Origin: Escarpia spicata
Taxonomy: Eukaryota; Annelida; Polychaeta; Sabellida; Siboglinidae
Assembly (NCBI GenBank): GCA_963995525.1
Contig: OZ023216.1
Span: forward strand, 40,831,659-40,895,658
Direction: 5' to 3'
DNA length: 64,000 nucleotides
A model generated the notes under the pieces. That model searched no databases. It saw only the letters and a program-made list of their open reading frames with translations, and was not told where the DNA came from. A program made the position numbers and the translations under genes. Positions 35,901 to 45,255 of this stretch are shown piece by piece. Numbering within the stretch: the stretch's first letter is position 1; each line of letters begins with the position of its first letter.

Positions 35901-36212
35901 GCTTCCACAGACCGGGGGGAAGTGTACTTGACCATATTTGTTGTGCATTTTGAGGCTGTATTGGCTGATAGCTATGCTGCTATTACCACTGCATATGATG
36001 CTTTTTGACTTGATATACATCCTGTCTTTAATACTTCAGCATTCGCCTTAATAAATCATGATTTGTGGTAAATTTGAGGATTAGCTGTCATGCTTTTGGA
36101 GGTATAAAGATATGGTATTTTATTGGAAAATTAACCCTTGGCTTGCAGAGCTCTGGTACATCTCGCTCGATTGAAAGAACTTGTAGAAAACACAAAGGAA
36201 TGTCTTCACTGA
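23981..36212 (+). CDS. LAS2 (C18orf54)-like protein, eight coding exons
   Basis: Coding exons are 23981-24365, 25426-26297, 26998-27349, 29986-30139, 30911-31013, 32017-32190, 33054-33160 and 36149-36212. Each junction has GT-AG borders and matching phase, giving 2211 nt (736 residues plus TGA). The N-terminal block FRNKTYPSATAALEAYIDEYLG resembles the conserved start of lung adenoma susceptibility protein 2. The middle is Ser/Asp-rich and low complexity, then TAPWLKDSQREAYLRRLENE, and short helical blocks follow to a LARLKELVEN end. No signal peptide or membrane segment is visible. LAS2 function is poorly known, so no role is claimed. The open frame extends 5' of ATG 23981 to the acceptor at 23936, so the true start may be in an earlier exon. 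No damage is seen, so this is probably a live gene. Confidence 0.7.
24366..25025. other. intron 1 sequence, no gene
   Basis: AT-rich intron sequence of the LAS2-like gene, without recognised elements before the SINE. Confidence 0.5.
25031..25362 (+). mobile_element. tRNA-derived SINE, copy 2 (intronic)
   Basis: The head contains AACCCGGGTTCGAATCCTGT (B box). The body follows the family order: GGGCAAGTTCGTT, GAGTACCTGGCTA, GAGATGGTGTTCGATTG, GCAGTCCTGAGGACTGGATA. It ends about 60 bp before the exon 2 acceptor. Confidence 0.85.
27610..28095 (+). mobile_element. CR1/L2-like retrotransposon 3' fragment (intronic)
   Basis: The frame contains TRVYISLSPTDTQ-like sequence and then WMEASKLKLNPDKTDL and VIIIGTKQQRN, the region just after the YADD box. 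After 27895 come remnants of the C-terminus and a 3' tail with CGCGCTATAGAAG before a short ATT run. It lies in intron 3 of the LAS2-like gene in sense orientation and is truncated at its 5' end. Confidence 0.75.
28188..28313 (+). pseudogene. short Cys-rich frame, possibly transposase C-terminus
   Basis: A frame reading HCTCKKCDIYL followed by a basic stretch and a stop resembles the C-terminal zinc-ribbon of piggyBac-like transposases. Only about 40 residues remain and no other part of such a gene is nearby. The assignment is tentative. Confidence 0.25.
28400..29980. other. intron 3 remainder, no gene
   Basis: AT-rich; the short frames carry no motif. Confidence 0.5.
31034..31368 (+). mobile_element. 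tRNA-derived SINE, copy 3 (intronic)
   Basis: The family order is present: GTGCAGTGGATAGGGC in the A-box position, a decayed B box (ATTTGAATCTTG), TTACCTGGCTGCAGACAG, CTGAAAGCTTCCCAGG and GAGGACTGGATACTG. It begins about 20 bp after the exon 5 donor of the LAS2-like gene. Confidence 0.85.
32552..32674 (+). CDS. possible alternative terminal exon of the LAS2-like gene
   Basis: After an acceptor-like ATTCAG at 32550-32551 the phase-0 frame encodes PLVGSLRITPSGEQKK, TVQSLMKTANSSQIV and FNFDLE, then TAG. Exon 6 ends in phase 0 at 32190, so splicing here would give a different C-terminus about 40 residues long. The polypyrimidine tract is weak and I see no AATAAA soon after. It may instead be a decayed or skipped exon. 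Confidence 0.35.
   Translation, partial: PLVGSLRITPSGEQKKTVQSLMKTANSSQIVDFSFNFDLE
33175..35665. repeat. 50-bp intronic minisatellite, about 50 copies
   Basis: Units of about 50 bp such as AGTTCCTGTACTGATCTTCC, TCCTTGTTCCCCAGTCCAGG and GGTGATGTCT fill most of the last intron of the LAS2-like gene. They start within about 15 bases of the exon 7 donor. The first units are more variable (TTCCCTTGTACAG, GTGAGGTCTAGCTC). Each unit carries a pyrimidine tract ending in CAG, like a 3' splice site. Confidence 0.95.
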
Positions 36213-36484
36213 TGTCGCAGCGTCGCACTGCGCCTACATTGCAGAAGGTCGGTCTGATTGTTCACAGACAGAATTAGCCGAAAGCAACGACAACAACCTA
36301 TTCCACAATCGCGTAATACATACAAATGAACCGCACATATTTATTAATTTTTTTGACATCTGATACTGTTTTTTATGTCAGTTGTATATATCAAAGGATT
36401 AATGTGGAATCCTTGCAACTGGAGATAGTTGAAATATTTAGTTACTTCAAGTTAAATTACATATTTATTTTAGCATCAAGTTAT

Positions 36485-36490
36485 AATAAA
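36485..36490 (+). promoter_or_regulatory. candidate polyadenylation signal
   Basis: AATAAA lies about 270 bases after the TGA of the LAS2-like gene and is followed by a GT-rich stretch (GTTGTTGAATGTG). This is the expected arrangement for the 3' end of the transcript. Confidence 0.5.
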
Positions 36491-36837
36491 GTTGTTGAAT
36501 GTGCCTTCAGTTAGTTATATTATGCACTGCCTAATTCTTGGATTTGTCCATGTACTCTGTTGTAAAACCTCACAGTGGTTATAAATTATTACTACAATGA
36601 CGTTAAGCTTATTAAACACTGATAAACAAGAAGAAACAAGCCTACATTTTAGATATCCCACCCTCTCGCTGTCGGCCAGTCACGAATGGGCATACCGTTG
36701 CTATGCAGGATACAAAATGCAACATCAATGCCCGGTTGGAGTATTTAACTCGGAACTGTGGCACCCCAGACAGAAGTGCTTATCACCACAATACAATGCT
36801 CTCAACTGCTTGGATTCCTCCATGAGAGCAAAGGGGT

Positions 36838-37083
36838 GCTGATTACATCATCGACTGGTGATTACATCATCGACTGGTGATTACATCATCGACTGGTGAT
36901 TACATCATCGACTGGTGATTACATCATTGACTGGTGATTACATCATCAACTAGTGATTACATCATCGACTAGTGATTACATCATTGACTGGTGATTACAT
37001 CATTGACTAGTGATTACATCATTGACTGGTGATTACATCATCGACTAGTGAATACATCATTGACTGGTGATTACATCATCGTT
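36838..37083. repeat. 19-bp minisatellite, about 13 copies
   Basis: TGATTACATCATCGACTGG and near variants (ATTGACTAG) are repeated every 19 bp about 350 bp downstream of the candidate polyadenylation signal. Confidence 0.95.
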
Positions 37084-37084
37084 A

Positions 37085-38790
37085 ATCAGTGATAGGCCAA
37101 CATGTGCTAGTATAATGCTAAGACTGAGTGATGAACATGATAATTTGTAGGGCCTTTGTAAACCGCGGAACAAGATGGAACAGATGGCAGAACAAGAAGG
37201 AAACTGTCCAAAATAAGAAAGCGTAAGATCTAGATTAAGGAACAGCAGTGAAACTAGTCTCACTTAATCGATTCTCGCCCGGCTGCGTGACTTCACCAGG
37301 AAACAGAGTCTGGCCAAGAACATGCGTTATGAATCAAGTGCCGCTCATATGGTGCTCCCATCTCGCGGCACCTGGATAGTTGAGGCTAGTGCATTTCGTG
37401 TATGCTGCCAGCACAAATGTTTTGGGCGAGCAGCCAATCAGTGTCGTTATCGAAATTCTTAATCCAAAAAAATTAGGATTAAACTTTTCTCTTTATCACT
37501 TGTATCAATTTAAAGTTTCCAATGCGTAGCATAAACTTATATAAGTTTACTCTTATTTAACTTTTAGTTTTATTGTTACCCTGAGAGCCAATAATCGTCT
37601 CTACCCGGATTCAGGGTAAACCAGGATCAGTGTTGTACAGTGAAAACCAGTGTTATCTTCCAGACAGTAGAACGGGAGCCCTACGGTGCTTCCATCTCAC
37701 AACCCCCGGATAATCAAGGCTATAGTGAAACGATATAGCGGCCATATTTCTGTTAGTGATTACCGGTAGGTGTCAGTGTGATTCACTGGCTATAAAATTG
37801 TCGTCATCGATATTCCATGTAATAAAAATATAACTTAATGTAGATATTATGCCTTCATATTTCTGGACAGGATTTTTTACATCAACAATTAACTATGCTT
37901 GAAGTATCAGTTTCGTGTGAACCATACACCAAATGCTAGACAGATTTTTCATCAGTTCCACCTCGTTCTGCGGTTTACAGAAGCCCCAATCACCTGACTC
38001 CAGCATATATTTGTTAACAAAAACATTGTTATTCACTGTTTATATACCTGTACCAGATTTGTTTACATATACAATAAAGAAACCATGATTATGACTTGTT
38101 TGCAAGTTCTCTTCCCTCTATCCAGTTATTGATTAAATTTTTTGAAATCATTGTATTAAAATAAATATTGTGATGAGAACGGCATAGTCACATGGATGCT
38201 AGGGCTGGAAATTTGAGGGATCAACAGTACCAATTCTTGTGGAATCATAACAAAACAAAGATTGGTAAAACATGACACGACACGGCCCGTAGCGTGGTTC
38301 ACCATTAGGGGTGTCTTTTGTTGGCCAGGGATTGCATTTTGGAGATTTCTCGCGATGGAGGGGGTAATGTTTGAAGTTTTCTCGGTCAAGTGGGATAATA
38401 TTGGAGGTTCTACAAGTGGAAGGGGTATGGCAGTGTTGTATGATTTCCCAGTTGAGGTTTTTCCGGTAAGATATTTTCATTGTCAGGGCGAGGGTACTGC
38501 TGGTGATTTTTTGAGCGAGTAGCAATACAGGTTTCCCCAGTCGTGAAGAAGAGTTCGAGATTTTGTTAATTTATTTATCTATTTTGTAAATTAATTAATT
38601 TATAACTAATTTATATATTATCTTAATTGTTTTTATGTTTCTATATTGTGAACGCATTGATTAACTATTAGTTAGAGATCGCGCGGTAAAAGAACCTTTA
38701 TTATTATTATTTTCCTGGTCGAAAGAGGTAGACATTTTAGAAAGTGAACTATGAACATTGTGGAGCACTATCCCTCCTCGACCTCACACT
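37085..38790. other. intergenic, no gene recognised
   Basis: Mixed AT-rich sequence with small frames only. An ATT-repeat at about 38698-38712 follows GATCGCGCGGTAAAAGAACC and may be another retrotransposon 3' tail. Confidence 0.45.
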
Positions 38791-38854
38791 GGAAAAATGT
38801 CGGCGATATATATATATATATCGCTGACCTGCAATATATATATATATATATATA

Positions 38855-38946
38855 TGTGTAGAATATCCCGTTCGGTCCACTGTTCTCACGAAATGTTACA
38901 ATTTTGGCCTGGTGAGAACAGTGGACCGAACGGGATATTCTACACA
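38855..38946. repeat. perfect inverted repeat, 35-bp arms, 22-bp loop
   Basis: Arm 38855-38889 (TGTGTAGAATATCCCGTTCG and onward) is exactly complementary to 38912-38946. The 22-bp loop is 38890-38911. It is preceded by two (TA)n runs. Transcripts would fold into a perfect hairpin. Confidence 0.95.
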
Positions 38947-39229
38947 TTGTCCAGTGAATGTAAATGTAGCGTTGTCATTATATACTTAGTAAAGTTTATA
39001 AAAGCAACGCAACCGTGGCTACAGTCAATGTCAACCAGACAAGTTGGATTTTTTTGGAAAGAGCTTTGCCGGTGAAACTGGCCCACAGAAGCGATGGACG
39101 TTTAGCAATGTGGGATACTAGGTATGTAAACAGCTGCTAGGATTAATTAATTAAAACGCAGATTATATAACCTTTTCATGAATAAAGATCAAACAACAGG
39201 GATGAACTGATAATTTTAGAAGAAAAACA

Positions 39230-40161
39230 TCGGTCCGTCTGTCCTTTTCTCATTCCGTCCCTTTTTTCCTCCCTATGCCTCTACGTCCGTCCGTCCGTCC
39301 GTCCGGTTGTCCTCCACTCGTTTTCCCGTGCATCCGTCCGTCGTCCGTCCATCCAATTCTCCGCCACTCGTCTTCCCGGCGTCTGGCCCTCCCTCCCGTC
39401 CGTACCTCCTTATTTCCCTCATACGTTACTTAGCCCACTGTCCGTTCGTTCGTCAACTAAACCTCCATCCGTTCATTGGTCTGTCTGTCCGTCCGTCACT
39501 CCCTGCCACCATCCCTTTCTCTGTCAGCCGTCCGTCCTCCCGTACCATAACTCCGTCCCCCTCCTTCCGTCCGTTCCAATATCCGTACGTCCATCCTTCC
39601 GTCGCTATGTCCGTTGCTCCCCGTCCGTCCGACCGACCGTCCCTCCAGTCTACCGTCCCACCGTCCATACCCTCCTCCGAAGAGCGGAGGAGGGTACGGT
39701 ACTTCTTCCCTTTCCCTTCCTTCCTCTTCCGTTCGTTTGTACCCCCCCCCCCCGTCCATCCATTCGTATGAGTCGTCTCACCGTTCGTCCGTTTTTTCGT
39801 CACTGTTCTCCCGTCCATTATTACGTCCATCCATTCTTCCTTTTGTCCATCCGTCCAGCGTTCACTCTGTTCCCCGTCCATTCGTCCATCTATCTGTCCA
39901 TTCGCTCGTTATTCAATCCCCATCAGTCACTCCGTCCGTCCGTCCGTTCGTCTGTTCCTCAGTACTGCCCACCCTCCGTCCGAACTTCCGTCCGACCATC
40001 AATCTGTCCCACCCTCTGTCTCTCCGTCCGTCAGCCCGTTCATTCTCCGTCAGTGAATCCGTCCCACCCTCCGTCCGTTCGTCTGTTTCCCCGTCTGTAT
40101 ATATACTGCCGTCCGTCGGTACACCACTCAATCCGTCCCACGTCCCTCCGTCACTCTTTCT

Positions 40162-40194
<33 letters not shown>

Positions 40195-41735
40195 GTCTCC
40201 CTCCATTCCTCCTTCCCTCCGTCCGTCCGTCCCTCCCTCCCTCCCTCCTACCTTGACTTCCTCTGTCAGCGATAAATACCTACGTACCTCCATCCCTTTC
40301 GTCCGTTCGCGTATCCTTTTTTATGTTCAACCGTCCTTCCATTATTCCGTCCGTTCCCCCTTCCCCTTCTGTACTTCCGTGCGTCATTCCACCCGGCCTC
40401 CAATCCCGCATCCGTCCTTCGTCCTGTCATCTGTCCGTTCATCCGTCCTTTCTCCCGGCAGTACTATACGTCGGTCCGTTCGTTCATCCTTTTGTCCGTC
40501 CGTCCGTCCGTCCTTTCCCCCCTCCCTTCATCCCTCCCACCTCTGTCTCACTCTCTCCCTCCGACCTCTTCATCTTCCCAGTCTACCTTCTTACCTCTCC
40601 CTTCCTGTCTCCTACCGTCCCTTCAATCAGTCAGTCGTCCATCCATCCACCAGTACCACCACTCCTTCCATCTATCCTCCCTCAGTCCCCTCGCCTGTAG
40701 TCACGTCCCTTGGTCCATCCGCTGTACTTCATTCCGTCATTCCCTGACACCCACCCTCACTCGCTCCCTCTGTTCAAACCTCACTGTCTTTGTCAGATGC
40801 CAGTTCCCCCGAACTCCATCCCCCTAGTCAGTATGCACTTCCTTCTGTCCCTTTGTCTCTCCTTCCATCACTCCTACCTTCCCTCTTTGTCCCATATCTC
40901 TCTGTCAGCCGTCCGTCCGACCCCAGTCCCTACTTCCGTTCGCCCGTCCTTCAGTCCGTCCGTCTATCCGTCAAAAAGTCAGTGAGTCCGTCCGTCTATC
41001 AATCAATCCGTCCGTCCTTTCGTCCGTTCCTCCATCTCTCCGTCTGTCCATCTGTTCATTCCTTCGATTCTCCGATCCTCCGTCCGTTCTCCCTTCCGTC
41101 CCATCCGTTTGTCCGCCATTTCGTGCTCTCGTTCCTCTGTCCCTTTGTCCTTCCGTCCTTTCCACCATCCGTCCAACCGTTCGACCTTCCAACCCCGCGT
41201 CCGTCTGACCATCCGTCTCTCTTCACACTCACCATGCCTCCGCCCCACCCGCCCTGTGTCTCCCCGTCCGTCCCCTTGTCCGTTCACCATTCCTTTGTTC
41301 CTCCGTTTCTCCCTCCTTCTCCCCGTCCCTCCATCTCTACGTCCGTCCGTCTGTTCGCTCTTCCTTTCGCCCGACTCTTGTTCATCCATCCGTCATTTTG
41401 CCTCTCAGTCCTTCAGTCCTTTCGTCCGTTTTTCCATCCGTCATTCCGACAATCCCTCCATGCGCCCGTCTGCTCCCCGTCCGCCCTTATGTGTGTTCAT
41501 CTGTCGGTTCCCCTCCATGCTTCCGTCATTTCGTCCGTCGTTCGAGCCGTCCATCGCCCCACCATCCCTCCTTCCCTCACCCATCTCCATATTTTCCTTC
41601 TTCCCTCTCCCTCCCTTCCTCCTACCCTCCCTTACTTTGTCAGCCGTCCGTCTACCCACTCTCCTCGCCGGTCGCCCCGTCCCTTGGGCTTTCCCTTCAG
41701 CCCTCCTTCAGTCCCATGTTCCTTGAGTTGTATTT
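39230..41735. repeat. ~2.5 kb degenerate CCGT tetranucleotide repeat
   Basis: The plus strand is dominated by CCGT, CCAT, CCCT and GTTC tetramers with a strong C/T bias and almost no unique sequence. A (CT)n island lies at about 40158-40195. The Pro/Ser-rich frames of up to 377 residues across it come from the repeat and are not genes. The phrase GTCAGCCGTCCGTC recurs at about 39523, 40905 and 41638. Confidence 0.95.
39667..39696. repeat. 12-bp-arm hairpin inside the CCGT region
   Basis: TACCCTCCTCCG and CGGAGGAGGGTA flank the loop AAGAG. Its uniform sequence stands out from the degenerate tetranucleotide background. Confidence 0.8.
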
Positions 41736-41744
41736 AAAAAAATG

Positions 41745-42970
41745 AAATGAGTTGTCGAAACAAATGTTTTCATGTATTGCTTGTCATACATAAATACAGA
41801 AAGTTGGGGAGTCGTATTGTGTTCTTGCTCGTTTCGCCGTTTCGAAAATTAGGCGATTTCGTTCACCTCACGTTGTCCGTGTGGTCTCTATCTCTAACTC
41901 ACTGGATCTTGCTCCCAGCGGCAGGAGTTGCTTCCCGGTCGGTCGTTTATTTTGTCCGTGGCAAATAGAGCTCCGGTTTTCGCCAGTCTGCCGTGCAATT
42001 AGCGGTATAAAAGGTGATACAAAACGGAGGGCCATTTGGACGTCAGGTGTCCTAAAAACAACATTTTGTAGCATTAGATATGGGTCTGAGCTGAAGACGG
42101 AAGTGACAGACAGAGGAGACAGAGAGGGATCTGGAGACGGGTGATTCATACCTGTCAAGTCCCGTGAAACAAAACAGTAGTCATGGCAGACAAAAACCAT
42201 AAACCATCAGTAATAACCATAATCTTTACACGTAAATGCCCACGGGATCTGTAAATAAGTAGTATAATATTACAGGTTGCAAATGTGGTAGTTACGTGAT
42301 AGTTACGTAGCCGAGTCACGAAATGTGTTGGGACATTACAGATTATCATTAACATTTATATTACATTAATACAAAACAATATAACATCGCAATATTATTG
42401 AAAGAAACATCATTGTTACATGTTGGTTATACCACGTCGATGCCAATCGTCTACCACGTCAATACCATTATCACCAAACGTTCACTTTCTCACCACGTGG
42501 TAGTTTCATAGGCGCGGAAACAAGAGGGGGGGGGGACGAGGGACAGCTATCCCCTGGAGGACAAACATGCTTCTGCCACCCCAGTAAACCTGAGCGTGCA
42601 TGTGGAAGGTTTTGGTGAGCGTCCGGGGGGGTGCAATTGGAGGTTTCTGGGTACCTTAACACATTTTTACCGTCGTTTCGAAACATTTTCAAAAGCACCC
42701 CCCTTTTTCCAACATGTTCCAATAGCGGAGCGGAGTGATGCTGAAGCTCCGATTCTCAGCTCCCGCAATATTAATTTCATTCCCCCGCCAATATATAGTT
42801 TACGTGATATTTACGTGGCCGAATCACACGTTGCAGGACGATACTGGTTATCTTATAGTTTCATAGTCTATTGATGCAAAACAAGATAATATGACTTTAA
42901 TGTTGAAAGAAACATTACTGTTACAAGTTTGGTTATACCACGTCATGACCTCGGCACTACCACATCACTA
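41745..42970. other. intergenic with a diverged internal duplication
   Basis: No gene is supported. A stretch at about 42265-42450 and another at about 42790-42960 share order and motifs (GATAGTTACGTAGCCGA against GATATTTACGTGGCCGA, then GAAAGAAACAT and GGTTATACCACGTC), so they are old copies of one sequence. Confidence 0.5.
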
Positions 42971-42975
42971 CCATG

Positions 42976-43291
42976 TGGAGGGAGCGCAGTAGCGCAGCGG
43001 TAAGAGCTTCGGACTTGCGACTGAGAGAACCCGGGTTCGAATCCTGTGCGGCGGTGTCGATTCTTGGGCAAGTTCGTTTGCTCTACACTGCTTCAATTCA
43101 CGCAGCTGTATGGATGAGTACCTGGCTACAGACACTGGTGGAAATTTGTGTACGAATGGTCTGCGCATTAATAGCAGCGTCGCTGAAAAGTCGAGATGGT
43201 GTTCGATTGAACAGGTCTGCCAGGGAGTAAAGCGCTTTGAGCAGTCCTGTGGATTGGATACTGCGCTATATTAAAACTTACCTTTTTTACC
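42976..43291 (+). mobile_element. tRNA-derived SINE, copy 4 (best preserved)
   Basis: A clear A box (AGCGCAGCGGTAAGAGC) and B box (GGGTTCGAATCC) sit about 33 bases apart, as in a tRNA promoter. The body is GGGCAAGTTCGTTTGCTC, GATGAGTACCTGGCTACAG, CGAGATGGTGTTCGATTG, CAGGGAGTAAAGCGCTTTGA, and the end is ACTTACCTTTTTT. It is the best reference for the family in this window. Confidence 0.9.
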
Positions 43292-43867
43292 ATATCACGT
43301 TCACTAAACTGACACATTTTTTCAACGTCACGACCACGGCTCTACCACGTCAATACCACTTATAACCAAACTGCCTATATGCACTCTGACGTCTTGCAGC
43401 GCCTTGGCTTGGGCGAACACAAGTTTATTTTCTTATATTTCATATAACTATGTCTATCGTAGTCCTTTTTTCCGATCACGAAACGATTAACAGCCAATGT
43501 TCTATAATCATTGGGCAGTGTTTATCTTACACGAATGCAAATACGGTAAATATTCACTGCTATTTTATTAAAAATAATCCTTTTCCCGCGATGATCGGTC
43601 GTCATCGCACGTGCACACGGCACTGCACGTGCGTGAGCGATTGTTTGGATGGGTTAGGGTCATGGTTAGGATTTAAGGCAAGAGACGGAAACGGCAGAGT
43701 TTTCTTCTCACTGAATTTGGTTCGCCATTGTTTCTGCACGGCATCTGCAACATAAAGCGATTCTTCACAGTGTGACGAGCGATTGAGAAGAAGTGAACAG
43801 TACTATACGGCAGGTACTTGGAAGATCTTGTATCTATTGCAGGGATTTTATTCTTCGTGGGTCTGCA

Positions 43868-44303
43868 GGGGTAAGACCACATTAAGGATTCGTCCGCCAT
43901 TACCGACCGAAAGAGTGCCCTTGAAAATACCGTTTTGGTGTGATTTGTGAATGTTTTCGAGCACTTTGACATGGTACATGTTAGTCCAGAGAATACTGAA
44001 TGTACTACTGCATTAGATCTTTCACGAGGTAGCAATATATATATGCTAGTCGCTCGTGCATTCGCACAGTGGCTATTTTGCAGAAGGCACCAATATTCAA
44101 AAATCCGTCACCAGATTGGGGAGAAATTGAGGGGGCTCAGGTTTGGGAGGATTTGAGAATTTCACGAGTTTTCCACAGCACTTGTGTCAATTGAGGTTAA
44201 ACATGCTGTGAAATTTTCAAGATAATCGTATAACAAATTTTGCAGGAAATGAAGTAAACGTTATAATGGCCGCCAATGTAAAATCTCAATGTGGTCTTAC
44301 CCC
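43868..44303. mobile_element. 436 bp MITE with TGCA target duplication
   Basis: The ends are GGGGTAAGACCACATT and its exact reverse complement. Flanks read GTCTGCA before and TGCAAATG after. The matching site in the other segmental copy (about 47530) reads GTCTGCAAATG with a single TGCA and no insert, proving insertion with a 4-bp duplication. No transposase is encoded. Confidence 0.93.
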
Positions 44304-44839
44304 TGCAAATGTTAATGTGCCTCGACGTCACCCAGCTAAACTATGTCTTTCAAGCGTTCCTGTACTGCATTGCTTCTCACCAGTCCTCTCGCGCAGCGGT
44401 CTGGATCATAACTAATACAACTAATCAATCGCCAGATGGCGGTACCAACTTATCTACATACAATGTAATACCAGATACAATCACCTTGAAAACATTAAAT
44501 TAACCAGTTTTATATACCTATTACTTTTTCCAAAGAAAGTCCTGCACGAAATCTCAACAAACAATGACACACGTAGTACGTACGATCATATGTTAACCGT
44601 ACGTGAATGATTGGATAGATCAATAATTCTATCTTTAGCTCGTCGCCTGAGATCAGACTTTATGTAATTCCAATCACCTCAGTAGTCATAGCGTTCTAGT
44701 AACAAATGCTGCACCAGGTTGGCAGGCAGGACTCGAATACTATACCCTACAAAACCTTATATACATGTTGTTTACGCAGTGAGGCGAGTCGCACGTACCA
44801 TTGACTACTCTCTCGTTAGCAGTTCTTTGGTGCGACTTT

Positions 44840-45146
44840 CGTGGCTAGATAATTACACCTCTCTTGGCTACAATTAATGGCACGAACATGCTTTGTATTA
44901 GCGGCGTTCCAAAAGAAATTAATTGAAGACTACGTTTGAAAATGTACAATTGCGTTGGCAATAAATATATATATATTGAAGACTACGTTTGAAAATGTAC
45001 AATTGCGTTGGTAATATATATATATATTGCCAAATCAATTGTACATTTTCAAACGTAGTCTTCAATTAATTTCTTTTGGAACGCCGCTAATACAAAGCAT
45101 GTTCATGCCATTAACTGTAGCCAAGAGAGGTGTAATTATCTAGCCA

Positions 45147-45148
<2 letters not shown>
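44840..45148. repeat. long inverted repeat, ~120-bp arms
   Basis: The arm from CGTGGCTAGATAATTACACC onwards is matched in reverse complement by the sequence ending GGTGTAATTATCTAGCCACG at 45148. The centre has (TA)n runs and an extra direct copy of part of an arm. In the second segmental copy (48071-48157) only one arm exists. Confidence 0.9.
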
Positions 45149-45183
<35 letters not shown>

Positions 45184-45255
45184 TATGTATATATACATAC
45201 ATTCATTTATATATATGTATATATACATATATATATACACATATATATATGCGGC
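45145..45255. repeat. (TA)n-rich microsatellite
   Basis: TA/TATG-type repeats; the corresponding run in copy 2 is at about 48157-48255. Confidence 0.9.

Noticed and set aside
39307..41745. Pro/Ser-rich frames of up to 377 residues, collagen- or mucin-like at first sight.
   Set aside because: They are translations of the CCGT tetranucleotide repeat; every frame on both strands stays open because the repeat lacks stop codons.
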